A DNA stretch of 49,432 nt from Acidobacteriota bacterium (GTDB lineage: Bacteria; Acidobacteriota; Terriglobia; Terriglobales; Acidobacteriaceae), in contig JABDBE010000018.1 of assembly GCA_013288805.1 (NCBI GenBank), positions 29 through 49,460 of the forward strand, read 5' to 3'. The position numbers were made by a program, and so were the translations under genes. The notes under the pieces are model-generated. The model saw nothing but the letters and a program-made list of their open reading frames with translations, searched no databases and was not told the origin of the DNA. How positions within the stretch are numbered: the stretch's first letter is position 1; each line of letters starts with the position of its first letter. Positions 36,389 to 45,187 of this stretch are shown here, in pieces.

Positions 36389-37321
36389 TCAAACTCTTTC
36401 CGCTGCCCGCAACTTCGCGCTGCGTGACCGCGGATTGCGATCAATCTCTTCTTCACCGGCGGTCACAGGCTTCTTGGTCAGCAACTCGTAGTAGCCCTGC
36501 TTCACGCCGTCACGGAGGGCATCTTTCACGATGCGGTCCTCCAGCGAGTGGAAGCTGATGATCACCAGCCGTCCGCCCGGTTTGAGCACCTGCGGGGCTG
36601 CATCGAGCAGCGCCCGCAGGTCGTTCAATTCATGGTTTACGAAGATTCGGAGTGCCTGAAAAGTTCGGGTCGCCGGATGAATCCTTCGTTCGGCCTGATT
36701 CATTGGCCGGGCCGCGGCTGATATGACATCCGCAAGTTGCGCGGTAGTTCGTATCGGCCGCGACCGGACAATGGCTCTGGCGATTCTCCGCGACCTCCTT
36801 TCCTCACCGAATTCGTAAATCAGATTGGCGAGTGTGACCTCGTCGACCTGGTTTACCACTTGTTCGGCGGTGCGCTCGGCTTGCGGATTCATTCGCATGT
36901 CGAGCGGCCCTTCCGCCTGAAAACTAAAGCCGCGCGCGGCATCATTGAGCTGCAGGCTGCTTACGCCGATGTCTGCCAGCAGTCCGTCCGCTTTCGCGAA
37001 TCCAAACCGCTTGCCAATTTCGGCGAACGAACTGTGCAGCAGCGTGATCTCCGGTGCATCTTGTTCGAAGACCAGCTTTGCGCGGGCTACTTCCAGCGCT
37101 GTCGGATCCTTATCGAGCCCAATCAAATGACCCAGTGCGCCGAGGCGTTTTGCGATTTCGAAACTGTGCCCGCCCAGGCCCACCGTGGCGTCGATATACG
37201 TCCCGCCGCGCTTGATAGCTAAAAAGTCGATCGCTTCTTTTAAAAGAACCGGAACATGGCCCGCTTCCCTTCCACCGCCATGCCCAACCCCCTGAGGGGT
37301 GTCTGTTGAACCCTCGGCCAC
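36389..37321 (-). CDS. rsmH: 16S rRNA (cytosine1402-N4)-methyltransferase
   Basis: 310 aa from GTG at 37321, whose G is shared with the mraZ TAG stop. HVPVLLKEAIDFL and the SAM-binding YIDATVGLGGHS (about 42-53), GLLADIGVSSLQLND, and the C-terminal SFHSLEDRIVKD are typical. It methylates C1402 of 16S rRNA in the ribosomal P site. The N-terminal 20 aa are Gly/His-rich and not conserved. Confidence 0.97.
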   Translation of the reverse strand: MAEGSTDTPQGVGHGGGREAGHVPVLLKEAIDFLAIKRGGTYIDATVGLGGHSFEIAKRLGALGHLIGLDKDPTALEVARAKLVFEQDAPEITLLHSSFAEIGKRFGFAKADGLLADIGVSSLQLNDAARGFSFQAEGPLDMRMNPQAERTAEQVVNQVDEVTLANLIYEFGEERRSRRIARAIVRSRPIRTTAQLADVISAAARPMNQAERRIHPATRTFQALRIFVNHELNDLRALLDAAPQVLKPGGRLVIISFHSLEDRIVKDALRDGVKQGYYELLTKKPVTAGEEEIDRNPRSRSAKLRAAERV

Positions 37322-37761
37322 TAGATGCCCAATTCGTCGAGCGTCTTCTCATCCTCAGCCGTGAATTTCTCGTCTTCCATCTGCTGCCGGTAAGCTTGCA
37401 GATTGCGGATTTCCAGGTACGTCTGGTATCCGCTCACTGCCACTTCGCCCTTGATCTGCGCCGCGTCGCGCAACAGTTGCGGCATCAGCAACCGCCCCTG
37501 TCCGTCCATCTCGACCACTTGGCCCCAATAATTCACTTTGCTCAGAAACTTTTTCTTCGTAGGATTGAAAGTCGAGAGCCCTGCCAACTTCTGTTCGATC
37601 CGTTCCCATTCCTCGAAGGGATATACTTGAGCAACCTTGCCATCCAGGCTGGTGATGTAGAATTGCGTGCCGTACTTCTCGTCGATGACGCGCTTGAATT
37701 CCGAGGGAACCTTGAGCCGTCCCTTTTCGTCGACGCGAGTTGGGTGATTGCCGCGAAACAT
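37321..37761 (-). CDS. mraZ: Transcriptional regulator MraZ
   Basis: 146 aa from ATG at 37761 (MFRGNHPTRVDEKGRLKVPS); the frame is open a little further upstream. Two SpoVT-AbrB-like halves are visible: TRVDEKGRLKVPSEFK and VEMDGQGRLLMPQLLRD, each with the DxxGR-x2-(V/M)P loop. MraZ forms a ring and represses its own dcw cluster. Three phased boxes upstream (37945-37970) are the probable binding site. The stop overlaps the rsmH start. Confidence 0.95.
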   Translation of the reverse strand: MFRGNHPTRVDEKGRLKVPSEFKRVIDEKYGTQFYITSLDGKVAQVYPFEEWERIEQKLAGLSTFNPTKKKFLSKVNYWGQVVEMDGQGRLLMPQLLRDAAQIKGEVAVSGYQTYLEIRNLQAYRQQMEDEKFTAEDEKTLDELGI

Positions 37762-37944
37762 GTGTTCTGCCCTTTGCCGAGGCGGAAAGTCTGTGAGCAA
37801 TAACTGCCACAGCCACGAGGGAGGTAAAAGCGGTCAAAATGCTGGTCGATTGCGGTTCGTTCGGGCTGTTTTTGGGGGTGTCAGCTTCAAATTCCACTGG
37901 CGCCTCACAGTTTGCAGTCTTGCCCACGACCTCTACTGCCACGA

Positions 37945-37970
37945 CCACTTCTTACCACTTTTGTCCACAT
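37945..37970 (-). promoter_or_regulatory. Putative MraZ operator: three GTGG boxes at 10-bp period
   Basis: On the minus strand: GTGGACAAAA, GTGGTAAGAA, GTGGTC, i.e. AAGTGG-like boxes at forward positions 37945-37950, 37955-37960 and 37965-37970. Exact 10-bp phasing is like the direct repeats bound by MraZ rings. The first box overlaps the -10, so binding should block initiation. Confidence 0.7.
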
Positions 37971-37996
37971 CTTACGCCTAACCTGTTTGTTGTCAA
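37969..37996 (-). promoter_or_regulatory. mraZ (dcw) promoter
   Basis: A perfect -35 TTGACA (37996-37991), a 16-bp spacer and -10 TAAGAT (37974-37969). It would start transcription near 37962, about 200 nt before the mraZ ATG. Confidence 0.65.
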
Positions 37997-38256
37997 CAGC
38001 AAAGTTGCAGGTAGTCATTCTGAGACAAAGCCTGATCTAGAAAGCACCAGAAATTGTGGCTAACTGATGAGGTGACCCCAAGGGATGGGGTTTAGCACTC
38101 TGGTTCGGATTTGTAACCTTCGTTATTTCTTCGCTTTAGGAGATTCTCCCAAAACGTGCTGACCGTGTGGAAACCCGATCTCGGCGCCGCGAAAGCCGGT
38201 TGTGCCCTGATGCGGGCGGATAACCGCCTTCGAACTGAAGCTTATAATGAGGCCAA

Positions 38257-38631
38257 ATGAAACACGCCCGTCGGGATCGCTGGCTAAGTGACGTTCATGC
38301 GCGGCAGCGCAACGTTGTGTTCCCAGACACAGCGGCAAACGAATCTCGTTTCTGGCGAAACATCATATCGGGCAAGGAAAGATTAAGTGGGACTCAGGTG
38401 GTAGGCATCGCGCTCATGTACTTAGTGCTGGCGGCTGTTGCCTACGGCTTGATCTCGACCCAGATGCGAGTGTCGGGCATTCGAGGTTCGCTTTCGCAAC
38501 GCATTATCGGTAATTTCGGAGGTTGGTTCATCCTCCTCGGCATCGGAGCCGCGCTCCTTATGGCCGGCAAGTGGGTCAGTCGACGGTCAACGCTTGCAAA
38601 AAGGTCTTCGCATCTGACCCGAAGAAACTAG
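38257..38631 (+). CDS. Two-TM membrane protein of unknown function
   Basis: 124 aa. The ATG at 38257 follows GAGG at a spacing of five and a perfect TATAAT eight bases upstream (38243-38248), so the mRNA leader would be only a few bases. Basic N-terminus, two TM helices (about 47-66 and 86-104) and a basic C-terminus (SRRSTLAKRSSHLTRRN) give both ends in the cytoplasm. No family recognised. The SRPBCC gene follows 57 bp downstream and may be co-transcribed. Confidence 0.6.
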   Translation: MKHARRDRWLSDVHARQRNVVFPDTAANESRFWRNIISGKERLSGTQVVGIALMYLVLAAVAYGLISTQMRVSGIRGSLSQRIIGNFGGWFILLGIGAALLMAGKWVSRRSTLAKRSSHLTRRN

Positions 38632-38687
38632 AGGGTGCATCTCGGATCTTGTGTCGAATCCGGGACCCCCCCGCTGTACGACCCGGA

Positions 38688-39200
38688 ATGACCTACCGTA
38701 TTCAATTCGATCAATGGGTACCGGTCGTCATCGAGAAGGTCTTTCTGTTTTTTGCCAATCCGAGCAATTTGCCGCGCATCATGCCACCCGACAGCGGAAC
38801 CGAGTTGGCGGCGCTGAGGCTGGCGCATCCCCCGGGCTCAACGGCACCCGTACCGAATCTTGATTCGCTCGCAGGCGTGGGTTCTGAGATCGTGACCTCT
38901 TTTCGTCCTGTCACGTTTCTTCCCTTCCGTGCGCAATGGATTGCATTGATTACAGAGTTCGAATGGAACCACCACTTCGCCGACATCCAGAAGAAAGGAC
39001 CATTCAATCAATTTCATCATCGCCACGAATTCACGCCCGAGACGCGGGGCGGGGTTAGCGGAACGACCGTCCGCGATGTAATTCAATACGATCCCGGCTT
39101 CGGATTGCTGGGCAATCTGGCGCAAAAACTTTTCATTGCTCCGAGCATGAAGCGGATGTTCGAGTATCGGCAGTCGAGGTTAGAAATTCTCCTGGGCTAA
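38688..39200 (+). CDS. SRPBCC family protein
   Basis: 170 aa from ATG at 38688; the frame is open far upstream, but the upstream part overlaps the previous gene and the conserved start is TYRIQFDQWVPVVIEKVFLF. The helix-grip pattern is visible: FANPSNLPRIMPP, the strand EIVTSFRPVTFLPFRAQW, ITEFEWNHHFADIQKKGPF and a C-terminal helix ending FEYRQSRLEILLG. SRPBCC domains have a cavity for a hydrophobic ligand, which is unknown here. It is convergent with the YbjQ gene, 21 bp away. Confidence 0.8.
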   Translation: MTYRIQFDQWVPVVIEKVFLFFANPSNLPRIMPPDSGTELAALRLAHPPGSTAPVPNLDSLAGVGSEIVTSFRPVTFLPFRAQWIALITEFEWNHHFADIQKKGPFNQFHHRHEFTPETRGGVSGTTVRDVIQYDPGFGLLGNLAQKLFIAPSMKRMFEYRQSRLEILLG

Positions 39201-39221
39201 AAGCCGATCCTGAGCGGCTTG

Positions 39222-39587
39222 TCATTTTATCGGCTCAACCACCACGGCGGTCCCGTATGCCAGCACTTCTGTGACGCCTTGCATTACCTCCGTGGCGTCG
39301 TAACGAGCTCCGACGACTCCGTTTCCGCCCAGTTCAGCCGCGTGCTGCAGCATCAGGTCGAAGGCTTCGGCACGAGTCTTTTCACAGAGATTGGTAAGTA
39401 GAGTTATGTTGCCGCCCAGGATGGTTTGCAGTCCCGCTCCAATCGTGCCGAAGATGGACCGCGACCGAACCACGATCCCGCGGACCACTCCCAGCGTGCG
39501 GACCACGCGAAATCCATCCAGTTCAAACTGCGTGGTGACCATATTATGAGCGACCATTCGCCCAGGTGCGCTGTAGCTCATGCCCAT
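39222..39587 (-). CDS. YbjQ/UPF0145 family protein
   Basis: 121 aa from ATG at 39587, chosen because GGA lies nine bases upstream; a shorter form from 39542 fits the core family start better. Core blocks: [17 protein letters not shown], then a helix [24 protein letters not shown], then [13 protein letters not shown]0145 proteins form pentameric rings and have been proposed to bind heavy metal, without firm proof. The tiny cysteine-rich gene just upstream may work with it. Confidence 0.85.
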   Translation of the reverse strand: MGMSYSAPGRMVAHNMVTTQFELDGFRVVRTLGVVRGIVVRSRSIFGTIGAGLQTILGGNITLLTNLCEKTRAEAFDLMLQHAAELGGNGVVGARYDATEVMQGVTEVLAYGTAVVVEPIK

Positions 39588-39646
39588 TTCATTTGGTCCT
39601 TTCTTCGCATCCAGGCGCTCAAGCACTGCCGCCTTCCCGCAATACG

Positions 39647-39826
39647 CTATTCCAATTCAGCCGTAATCACAAATTCCCGTTCTGCCGGATCATACTCGAT
39701 ACGATGCAAGTTCGGCTTGCAGCAAACCTGACAATCTTCGACATAAGACTGCCGGCGGCCGGCCGACTCGTCCACTATCGTCTCGTTAGACTGGCCGCAA
39801 CCTGCGCATTGGAATCTAACTTCCAT
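39647..39826 (-). CDS. CPXCG-like cysteine-rich small protein
   Basis: 59 aa. Two CxxC-type sites are visible: [10 protein letters not shown] (C7, C10) and [12 protein letters not shown] (C32, C35, C36), with a short beta pattern between and the ending [11 protein letters not shown]. This is the arrangement of the CPXCG-motif cysteine-rich family, with CAGCG in place of CPxCG. It probably binds one zinc ion; its role is unknown. No strong ribosome site is visible before the ATG. It lies 60 bp upstream of the chosen YbjQ start on the same strand and probably shares its transcript. Confidence 0.8.
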   Translation of the reverse strand: MEVRFQCAGCGQSNETIVDESAGRRQSYVEDCQVCCKPNLHRIEYDPAEREFVITAELE

Positions 39827-39934
39827 TCGGCCATTCTAGGACGAAAGCTGGAATTGACTCGCTTTTCTCGCCATAGGCGCAGAATGTGATCCAACCACTA
39901 TAATGTCCCGCTTACCAGGTTTTGTGGAGGATGA

Positions 39935-41224
39935 ATGATTTCGCGACGCCATTTTGTGCAACTGAGCTCGATGTCCGGCGCAGCACTAGGAGTGAGTTCA
40001 TTCGCGCGGGGGGGCGTGGAAGAGTCGCACTCGGCGTTGCCCCCGTCGATCTCCGCGCTGAAGTCGATGAAGGACCAGGCGATACCCATTACGTTGGAGG
40101 AACGAAGCGAGCGCCAGGAAAAGGCGCGCCGTCTGATGGGGGCCAACCACATCGACGCACTGCTGATGATGGAAGGGACTTCGCTCGATTATTTCACCGG
40201 CATCCGCTGGTGGGGTGGGGAGCGGCTGTTCGCGATGGTGCTGCCCGCGAAAGGTGCGGCGTTTTATGTGTGTCCGGCGTTTGAAGAAGGACGTGCGCGT
40301 GAACAAATCGCGGCCGCTCCCGGCAGTAAGCAGGCGGACATCCGCACCTGGCAGGAAGATGACAACCCGTATCAGCGTTTAGCGCAAGGGTTAAGAGATC
40401 GCCGGATTTCCACTGGGAAACTGGGCATGGAGGAAACCGTTCGCTTCCTTTTCACCAACGGAATTGCCAACGCGGCGCCGCAAGTAAATATCGTTAGCGG
40501 CACGCCGATCACTGCTGGTTGCCGCATGGTGAAGAGCGATCACGAGATCGCATTGATGCAGCTCGCGAACAAAGCTACGCTAGCCGCCTACGAGGCCACT
40601 TACCTCGCTCTGAGAGAAGGTATGACGCAGAGTGATGTCTCAGAGCTGATCGCCCAGGCTTACACGCAGCTGGGTTTCCCCGGAGAAGCCAGCGTGCAAG
40701 TCGGAGAGTATTCTGCCAACCCGCACGGTTCCGCAACGCCCCAAGTAATTCGTGAAGGCTTAATCGTGATGGTGGACGATGGCTGCACCGTCGAGGGCTA
40801 CCAGTCTGACATCACGCGCACGTTCATCTTGGGCAAGGCATCCGACAAGATGAAAAAAGTATTTGACGTAGTGCATCGAGCGCAAACGGCCGCGTTGAAG
40901 ACGGCTCGACCGGGTTTGGAGTGCCAAGCCGTGGATGCGGCCGCACGAAAAGTGATTACCGACGCCGGTTATGGACCGGACTACAAATACTTCGCTCACC
41001 GTCTGGGACACGGCATCGGCATGGACGGCCACGAATGGCCTTATCTGGTGCGCGGAAACGCCACTCCCATGGCCGCGAACATGACGTTCAGTGATGAGCC
41101 AGGAATCTACATTCCGGGCGAGTTCGGCATTCGTCTGGAGGACGACATGCACATCACCGAAAACGGCGCGGAGTTGTTTACGCCACAGAGTCCGTCGTTG
41201 GAGAATCCCTTCGGGACGGCGTGA
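39935..41224 (+). CDS. Tat-exported M24 Xaa-Pro peptidase
   Basis: 429 aa. The N-terminus ISRRHFVQLSSMSGAALGV is a twin-arginine signal, so the enzyme is folded, probably with metal, before export. The N-terminal domain reads DALLMMEGTSLDYFTGIRW; the catalytic M24 domain has VDDGCTVEGYQSDITRTF (two Asp), HRLGHGIGMDGHE (His), then DEPGIY and RLEDD (two Glu). GGAGG ends four bases before ATG 39935, and TATAAT lies at 39899-39904. It would remove residues N-terminal to Pro, in the periplasm. The S15-type peptidase gene follows by seven bases. Confidence 0.9.
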   Translation: MISRRHFVQLSSMSGAALGVSSFARGGVEESHSALPPSISALKSMKDQAIPITLEERSERQEKARRLMGANHIDALLMMEGTSLDYFTGIRWWGGERLFAMVLPAKGAAFYVCPAFEEGRAREQIAAAPGSKQADIRTWQEDDNPYQRLAQGLRDRRISTGKLGMEETVRFLFTNGIANAAPQVNIVSGTPITAGCRMVKSDHEIALMQLANKATLAAYEATYLALREGMTQSDVSELIAQAYTQLGFPGEASVQVGEYSANPHGSATPQVIREGLIVMVDDGCTVEGYQSDITRTFILGKASDKMKKVFDVVHRAQTAALKTARPGLECQAVDAAARKVITDAGYGPDYKYFAHRLGHGIGMDGHEWPYLVRGNATPMAANMTFSDEPGIYIPGEFGIRLEDDMHITENGAELFTPQSPSLENPFGTA

Positions 41225-41231
41225 TCAAAAT

Positions 41232-43280
41232 ATGATCCAACGGATTGCGTTTGCAGTCTTATTTGCTGCCGCGATTGCCGTGCCTGCCTTGGCCGTTGAG
41301 CCTCCCTCAGCACCCGCCTACAAGGTTCGAATGGAAAACGTCTGTATCCCCATGAAGGATGGTGTACGCCTGTCCGCCACTCTATATACGCCGGACGGCG
41401 CGAAACCGAATGAGAAATTCCCCGCGATCCTCGAATACCATCCCTACCGAAAAGATGACGCCATGGCCGCGCGGGACTACGGGATCTTCACTTACTTCGC
41501 GCGCCGCGGCTACGTCGGCGCTCGCGTCGACATCCGCGGCTTCGGCACGAGCGAAGGAGTTCCCACCGACCGCGAGTATTCCCAACAGGAACAGGCCGAC
41601 GGTTTGCAGATAATTTCCTGGCTCGCCCGCCAGCCGTGGTCGAACGGCAATGTCGGAATGATGGGCATTTCCTGGAGTGGTTTCAATTCCCTGCAGATGG
41701 CCATGCTTCATGCTCCGGAGCTAAAAGCGATTCTCGCTGCGGATGCAACGGCCGACTTGTTTCATGACGATATTCACTTTATCGATGGCATGGCCCATAT
41801 CGATGAGTTCGAACTGAATATGGATATGGCGCCGGGCATGACCGGCGCGCCTGACTACACGCTCGACGAGAAAGTTCTGGGACCTCGCTTCGAAGCCGCA
41901 CCTTGGTCTTTGCTCTACCTGAAGCACCAGCGCGACGGGCCGTTCTGGCGTAGCCCGGTTCGTCCGTTGAGTGAGATTACAATTCCCTGCTTTCTGATTG
42001 GCGGCTTGCAGGATGGTTATCGCGACAGCATTCCGGCCATGCTCGCCCAAACCAGGGCGCCCATTAAAGCCATCGTCGGACCATGGAACCATAGCTTTCC
42101 CGACAACGCTGACTTCGGCCCACGAATCGAATGGCGCGATGAAGCCGTGCGTTGGTGGGATTATTGGCTCAAAGGCCACGACACGGGCGTATTGCAAGAT
42201 CCGAAGCTCGTGATTTACATGCAGCACTGGCATCCCCCCGACCCGAATCTTGAAGCTGTACCCGGCGAATGGCGCCGCGAAGAAGGGTGGCCCCCGCGCG
42301 ACGTCAAACCGACAACAGTGTTCCTGCAACCCAACCACACGCTAGCGGACTCTATCGCCGCGAAGGACGTTCATCAACTCAAGTACGTTCCGTCGATTGG
42401 AGTCGAATCCGGTTTCTGGTGGGGCGAATTACTAACCGATCCGCGCCCGGTCGATGCCTTCAGCCTCGTCTATGATTCGGCACCACTGCAAAACGAAGTA
42501 GCAATCCTCGGCAGACCCCACGCCCTTTTGCGGGCCTCGGCCAGCGAGCCTTTGGCTGATTGGTTTGCCAGACTCTCCGACGTGGCGCCCGACGGAACAG
42601 TTACCCAGATCACCGGCGCTGGATTAAACGGCGCGCAACGCGAGTCGATGAGCGAGCCGCGCGATCTCGAACCCGGCAAAGTGTACCCACTTGACATTGA
42701 AATGCACTTGACCTCGTGGGTGTTTCCCAAGGGCCATCGCATCCGCATCGCAATTTCGAATGCGTTGTGGCCCATGGTTTTGCCCACGCCATATTCGATG
42801 ACCACATCGCTGGAACTTGGTGCGAACGACGCATCACGTTTGGTTCTCCCCGTGGTTCCGGTGCATGGCATTTCTCCTCCGGCATTTCAACCGCCGCAAC
42901 CCTCAGAGGAACGCAACGACATTCAAAGCACCGGCGAACTTTTCCCCGGCGACTGGACAACTACTCGAGACGAAGTCAATCACAAAACCACAGTCCATTG
43001 GCATGGAAAGACAGAAACCACTTATCCGTGGGGCAAAGAGACCGACGATGAAAATCTAACCTACGATGCCGACGACGCGCACCCGGAGATCAGTGCGGTT
43101 CAAGGCGAAGCGAAAAGCGTTTTCGAGTTGAAAGGCCGCGTGTTGACATGGCAGGGACATTTGTCAGTGACCACGGACCAAAGGAATTTCTATTACAAAT
43201 ACACGCGAGAACTATTGAAAGACGGTCAGATGGTCAAGACGAAAACTTGGCAGGAAACCATTCTCCGCGACCACCAATAG
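41232..43280 (+). CDS. Exported CocE/NonD (S15-like) hydrolase
   Basis: 682 aa from ATG at 41232, with a signal peptide ending AVPALA. The frame extends upstream into the previous gene and is not used. Alpha/beta-hydrolase domain: DIRGFGTSEG, nucleophile in GISWSG (Ser147), Asp region GGLQDGYRDS, and WNHSFPDN with the His. The C-terminal jelly-roll starts near YDSAPLQNEVAILGRP, and MHLTSWVFPKGHRIRIAISNA is typical. Members are X-Pro dipeptidyl peptidases or ester/amide hydrolases; the exported M24 peptidase beside it favours peptide use. Both probably share a transcript. Confidence 0.9.
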   Translation: MIQRIAFAVLFAAAIAVPALAVEPPSAPAYKVRMENVCIPMKDGVRLSATLYTPDGAKPNEKFPAILEYHPYRKDDAMAARDYGIFTYFARRGYVGARVDIRGFGTSEGVPTDREYSQQEQADGLQIISWLARQPWSNGNVGMMGISWSGFNSLQMAMLHAPELKAILAADATADLFHDDIHFIDGMAHIDEFELNMDMAPGMTGAPDYTLDEKVLGPRFEAAPWSLLYLKHQRDGPFWRSPVRPLSEITIPCFLIGGLQDGYRDSIPAMLAQTRAPIKAIVGPWNHSFPDNADFGPRIEWRDEAVRWWDYWLKGHDTGVLQDPKLVIYMQHWHPPDPNLEAVPGEWRREEGWPPRDVKPTTVFLQPNHTLADSIAAKDVHQLKYVPSIGVESGFWWGELLTDPRPVDAFSLVYDSAPLQNEVAILGRPHALLRASASEPLADWFARLSDVAPDGTVTQITGAGLNGAQRESMSEPRDLEPGKVYPLDIEMHLTSWVFPKGHRIRIAISNALWPMVLPTPYSMTTSLELGANDASRLVLPVVPVHGISPPAFQPPQPSEERNDIQSTGELFPGDWTTTRDEVNHKTTVHWHGKTETTYPWGKETDDENLTYDADDAHPEISAVQGEAKSVFELKGRVLTWQGHLSVTTDQRNFYYKYTRELLKDGQMVKTKTWQETILRDHQ

Positions 43281-43294
43281 GACCACTGTCAGCC

Positions 43295-44431
43295 TTAATC
43301 CGCCGCTGCAGCCTTTTCTCTGAGTCCAGCTTTCAGATCGGCTGCCAGCAGCCGATGAAACAAATGCTCACCGGCCTCACGCCGCACGGAAAGCCTCCCC
43401 GCACCATAGGCGCGCGATTTCAACCCCCGCTGTACAGCTTCGCAGATTCCCAAATCCTCGTCCTGAACTCGTAGACCAACAGCCACGCTCTGCTGATTGT
43501 ATTCGCGATGCGCCTCGCTCACGTCGGCAAAATAGAAATCGAAAATCACGCGGCAGTGATCAGTGTCCACCGGCAACACCAAGTTCGTATCCATGTAGCC
43601 TTCGTAGCAATTAATCATCAGGTTCGGATACTGCCAGAAATACCATGCACGATCGCCTTTGCGCGTCGCTCCGGTCGCGGCATCCTCGTTCGAAGCCACC
43701 ATCGGGCTCGATTGCAGACAATACCGGTCTTCGTTCTCGATGGTGTATTCCTTGTAATCGAGCACTGAGCTCAGCCCCTTGTGCAGATGAGGGACGTGAT
43801 ATCCGCCATCGAGAAAATTGTCGACAAAAACTTTCCAGTTGCAATGAATGACATAAGCGCGACTATCGAAGTAATGCAACTTGCTCACACCAAGAGGCGC
43901 CACTCGCTGCACTAACCCGCCAAGAAAATCACGCAACCGAACCGCTTTCGGGTCGAGATTTACGAACACGAACTTTTCCCAAGTCTCGGCCTTCACCGGG
44001 ACCAAGCCATTCTCCGAGCGCTCGAAATTCTTTACGCCGTCGAACTCCGGCATTCCTTTCAGCGAACCATCCAGCCCATAGTTCCAACCGTGATAAGGAC
44101 AATGCAAAATGGAAGCCTGTCCGCAAGGTTCGGTGACAACGGCGGCCGCATGGTGACGGCACACGTTGTAGAAGCCTCGCAGGACGCCATCGTTCCCGCG
44201 CACCACGACGATCGGTTCTCCCGCCACGCTTGCGGTGACAAATTGACCAGGCTTCTCGACTTGCTCAACCCGCCCTACCATTTGCCAGGTTTTGCTGAAG
44301 ACGGCACAGGTTTCGAGTTCAGCGATACGTGAATCCACATACCAAGAAGACGGGATAGTCGACGCATCTGCGAGGCTCGCGTCTGCGTCGTAGCTAGCGA
44401 GAACGCGTTGGATTGTGCTTTGCGGAATCAT
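43295..44431 (-). CDS. Rieske non-heme iron oxygenase, alpha subunit
   Basis: 378 aa from ATG at 44431. The Rieske site is C91-x-H93...C111-x2-H114 (NVCRHHAA, CPYHGW). The catalytic iron site is in FVDNFLDGGYHVPHLHKGL with D204, H212 and H217. It resembles ring-hydroxylating and choline/glycine-betaine monooxygenase-type enzymes; the substrate is unknown. Reductase and ferredoxin partner genes are not in the window. A TetR regulator lies 22 bp upstream on the same strand, so the pair is probably an operon. Confidence 0.9.
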   Translation of the reverse strand: MIPQSTIQRVLASYDADASLADASTIPSSWYVDSRIAELETCAVFSKTWQMVGRVEQVEKPGQFVTASVAGEPIVVVRGNDGVLRGFYNVCRHHAAAVVTEPCGQASILHCPYHGWNYGLDGSLKGMPEFDGVKNFERSENGLVPVKAETWEKFVFVNLDPKAVRLRDFLGGLVQRVAPLGVSKLHYFDSRAYVIHCNWKVFVDNFLDGGYHVPHLHKGLSSVLDYKEYTIENEDRYCLQSSPMVASNEDAATGATRKGDRAWYFWQYPNLMINCYEGYMDTNLVLPVDTDHCRVIFDFYFADVSEAHREYNQQSVAVGLRVQDEDLGICEAVQRGLKSRAYGAGRLSVRREAGEHLFHRLLAADLKAGLREKAAAAD

Positions 44432-44453
44432 GGTCGTCCAGCGAGAAGAAAGA

Positions 44454-45170
44454 TCATGCCGTTTGGACGGAGCTCTTGGTTTTTTCTTTAGGTTCCACTC
44501 CGACCGCTCTTTGCAACACATCCAGGAACTGAGCGATGCGTGCTTCTTTCTTCTCCGACAAATCGCCCTGACGGCGGAACAGTCCGGGATCTAGTTCCTC
44601 GATCAGCAGAGCGTCCTGAAATCGTTCAACCACCCAATCGAGAATGGACACAACCATCTCGATATCCAAGTCGCGGCGGAGTTCACCGCGTTCGAGGCCA
44701 AAGCGCACGAAGTCCACACGTCCATAGGGGTCTTCAGCGATTAGAAAGCGGTTAATCTCTCGCCTCAGGACCAAATCCGTCCCGTATTGTCCGAGCAGAT
44801 AGACGCGATAAGGAATCCAGTCCTCGCGCACCATGTGCTCGGTCCGCACCAGCCAGTAGTGCAGCACCCCGAAGAAGCCAAGCTCGCGCACTTCGGCTGG
44901 CACTTTCAAATAGGGAGCAAAGGAATAAACCGCCTTCTTGTAGGCCTCGAAAAACAAGCCGTCCTTGCTGCCGAAGTGCTGGAAGATCGAGCCCTTGGCT
45001 ATGCCCAGGCCAGTCGCAATATCCCCGACTCGCGCGGCGTGGTAACCCTGCTCGGCGAAATGGCGCATGGCAGCGTCGATGATCTTGGCTCGCTTGTCTT
45101 CTGAGCGAGGGCGCGGAGGCAGGTTTCGATATCGCGGCGGAGAAATAAGGCTGCTGCTGATGCCACTCAC
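44454..45170 (-). CDS. TetR/AcrR family regulator
   Basis: 238 aa from GTG at 45170, preceded by GAGG at seven bases. The N-terminal helix-turn-helix is at about 48-67 (VGDIATGLGIAKGSIFQHFG), with KIIDAAMRHFAEQGYHAAR before it. The C-terminal ligand domain is divergent. It probably controls the downstream Rieske oxygenase gene and itself; TGACCTCAAGTCA, immediately upstream, is a candidate operator. Confidence 0.9.
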   Translation of the reverse strand: MSGISSSLISPPRYRNLPPRPRSEDKRAKIIDAAMRHFAEQGYHAARVGDIATGLGIAKGSIFQHFGSKDGLFFEAYKKAVYSFAPYLKVPAEVRELGFFGVLHYWLVRTEHMVREDWIPYRVYLLGQYGTDLVLRREINRFLIAEDPYGRVDFVRFGLERGELRRDLDIEMVVSILDWVVERFQDALLIEELDPGLFRRQGDLSEKKEARIAQFLDVLQRAVGVEPKEKTKSSVQTA

Positions 45171-45174
45171 AGTT

Positions 45175-45187
45175 TGACCTCAAGTCA
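45175..45187. promoter_or_regulatory. Candidate TetR operator
   Basis: TGACCTCAAGTCA, 13 bp, nearly symmetric with half-sites TGAC and GTCA, five bases upstream of the TetR start codon. It overlaps the ribosome site region. Confidence 0.45.

Larger units (their letters stand above)
37762..38256. other. Divergent spacer upstream of mraZ
   Basis: About 495 bp. From right to left it holds a TATAAT close to the 38257 gene, a short ACCCCA-AGGGA-TGGGGT hairpin (38075-38091), a GTCATTCTGAG-like repeat fragment near 38013-38035, the mraZ promoter and boxes, and an mraZ leader of about 200 nt. No supported gene. Confidence 0.5.

Noticed and set aside
37355..37948. 197-codon frame starting near the mraZ promoter
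   Set aside because: It overlaps mraZ out of frame; the part before mraZ (leader) has no ribosome site. A leader peptide cannot be excluded but is not supported.
41091..41231. N-terminal extension of the S15-like gene into the M24 gene
   Set aside because: It lies out of frame over conserved M24 sequence, and a clear signal peptide begins at the ATG at 41232.
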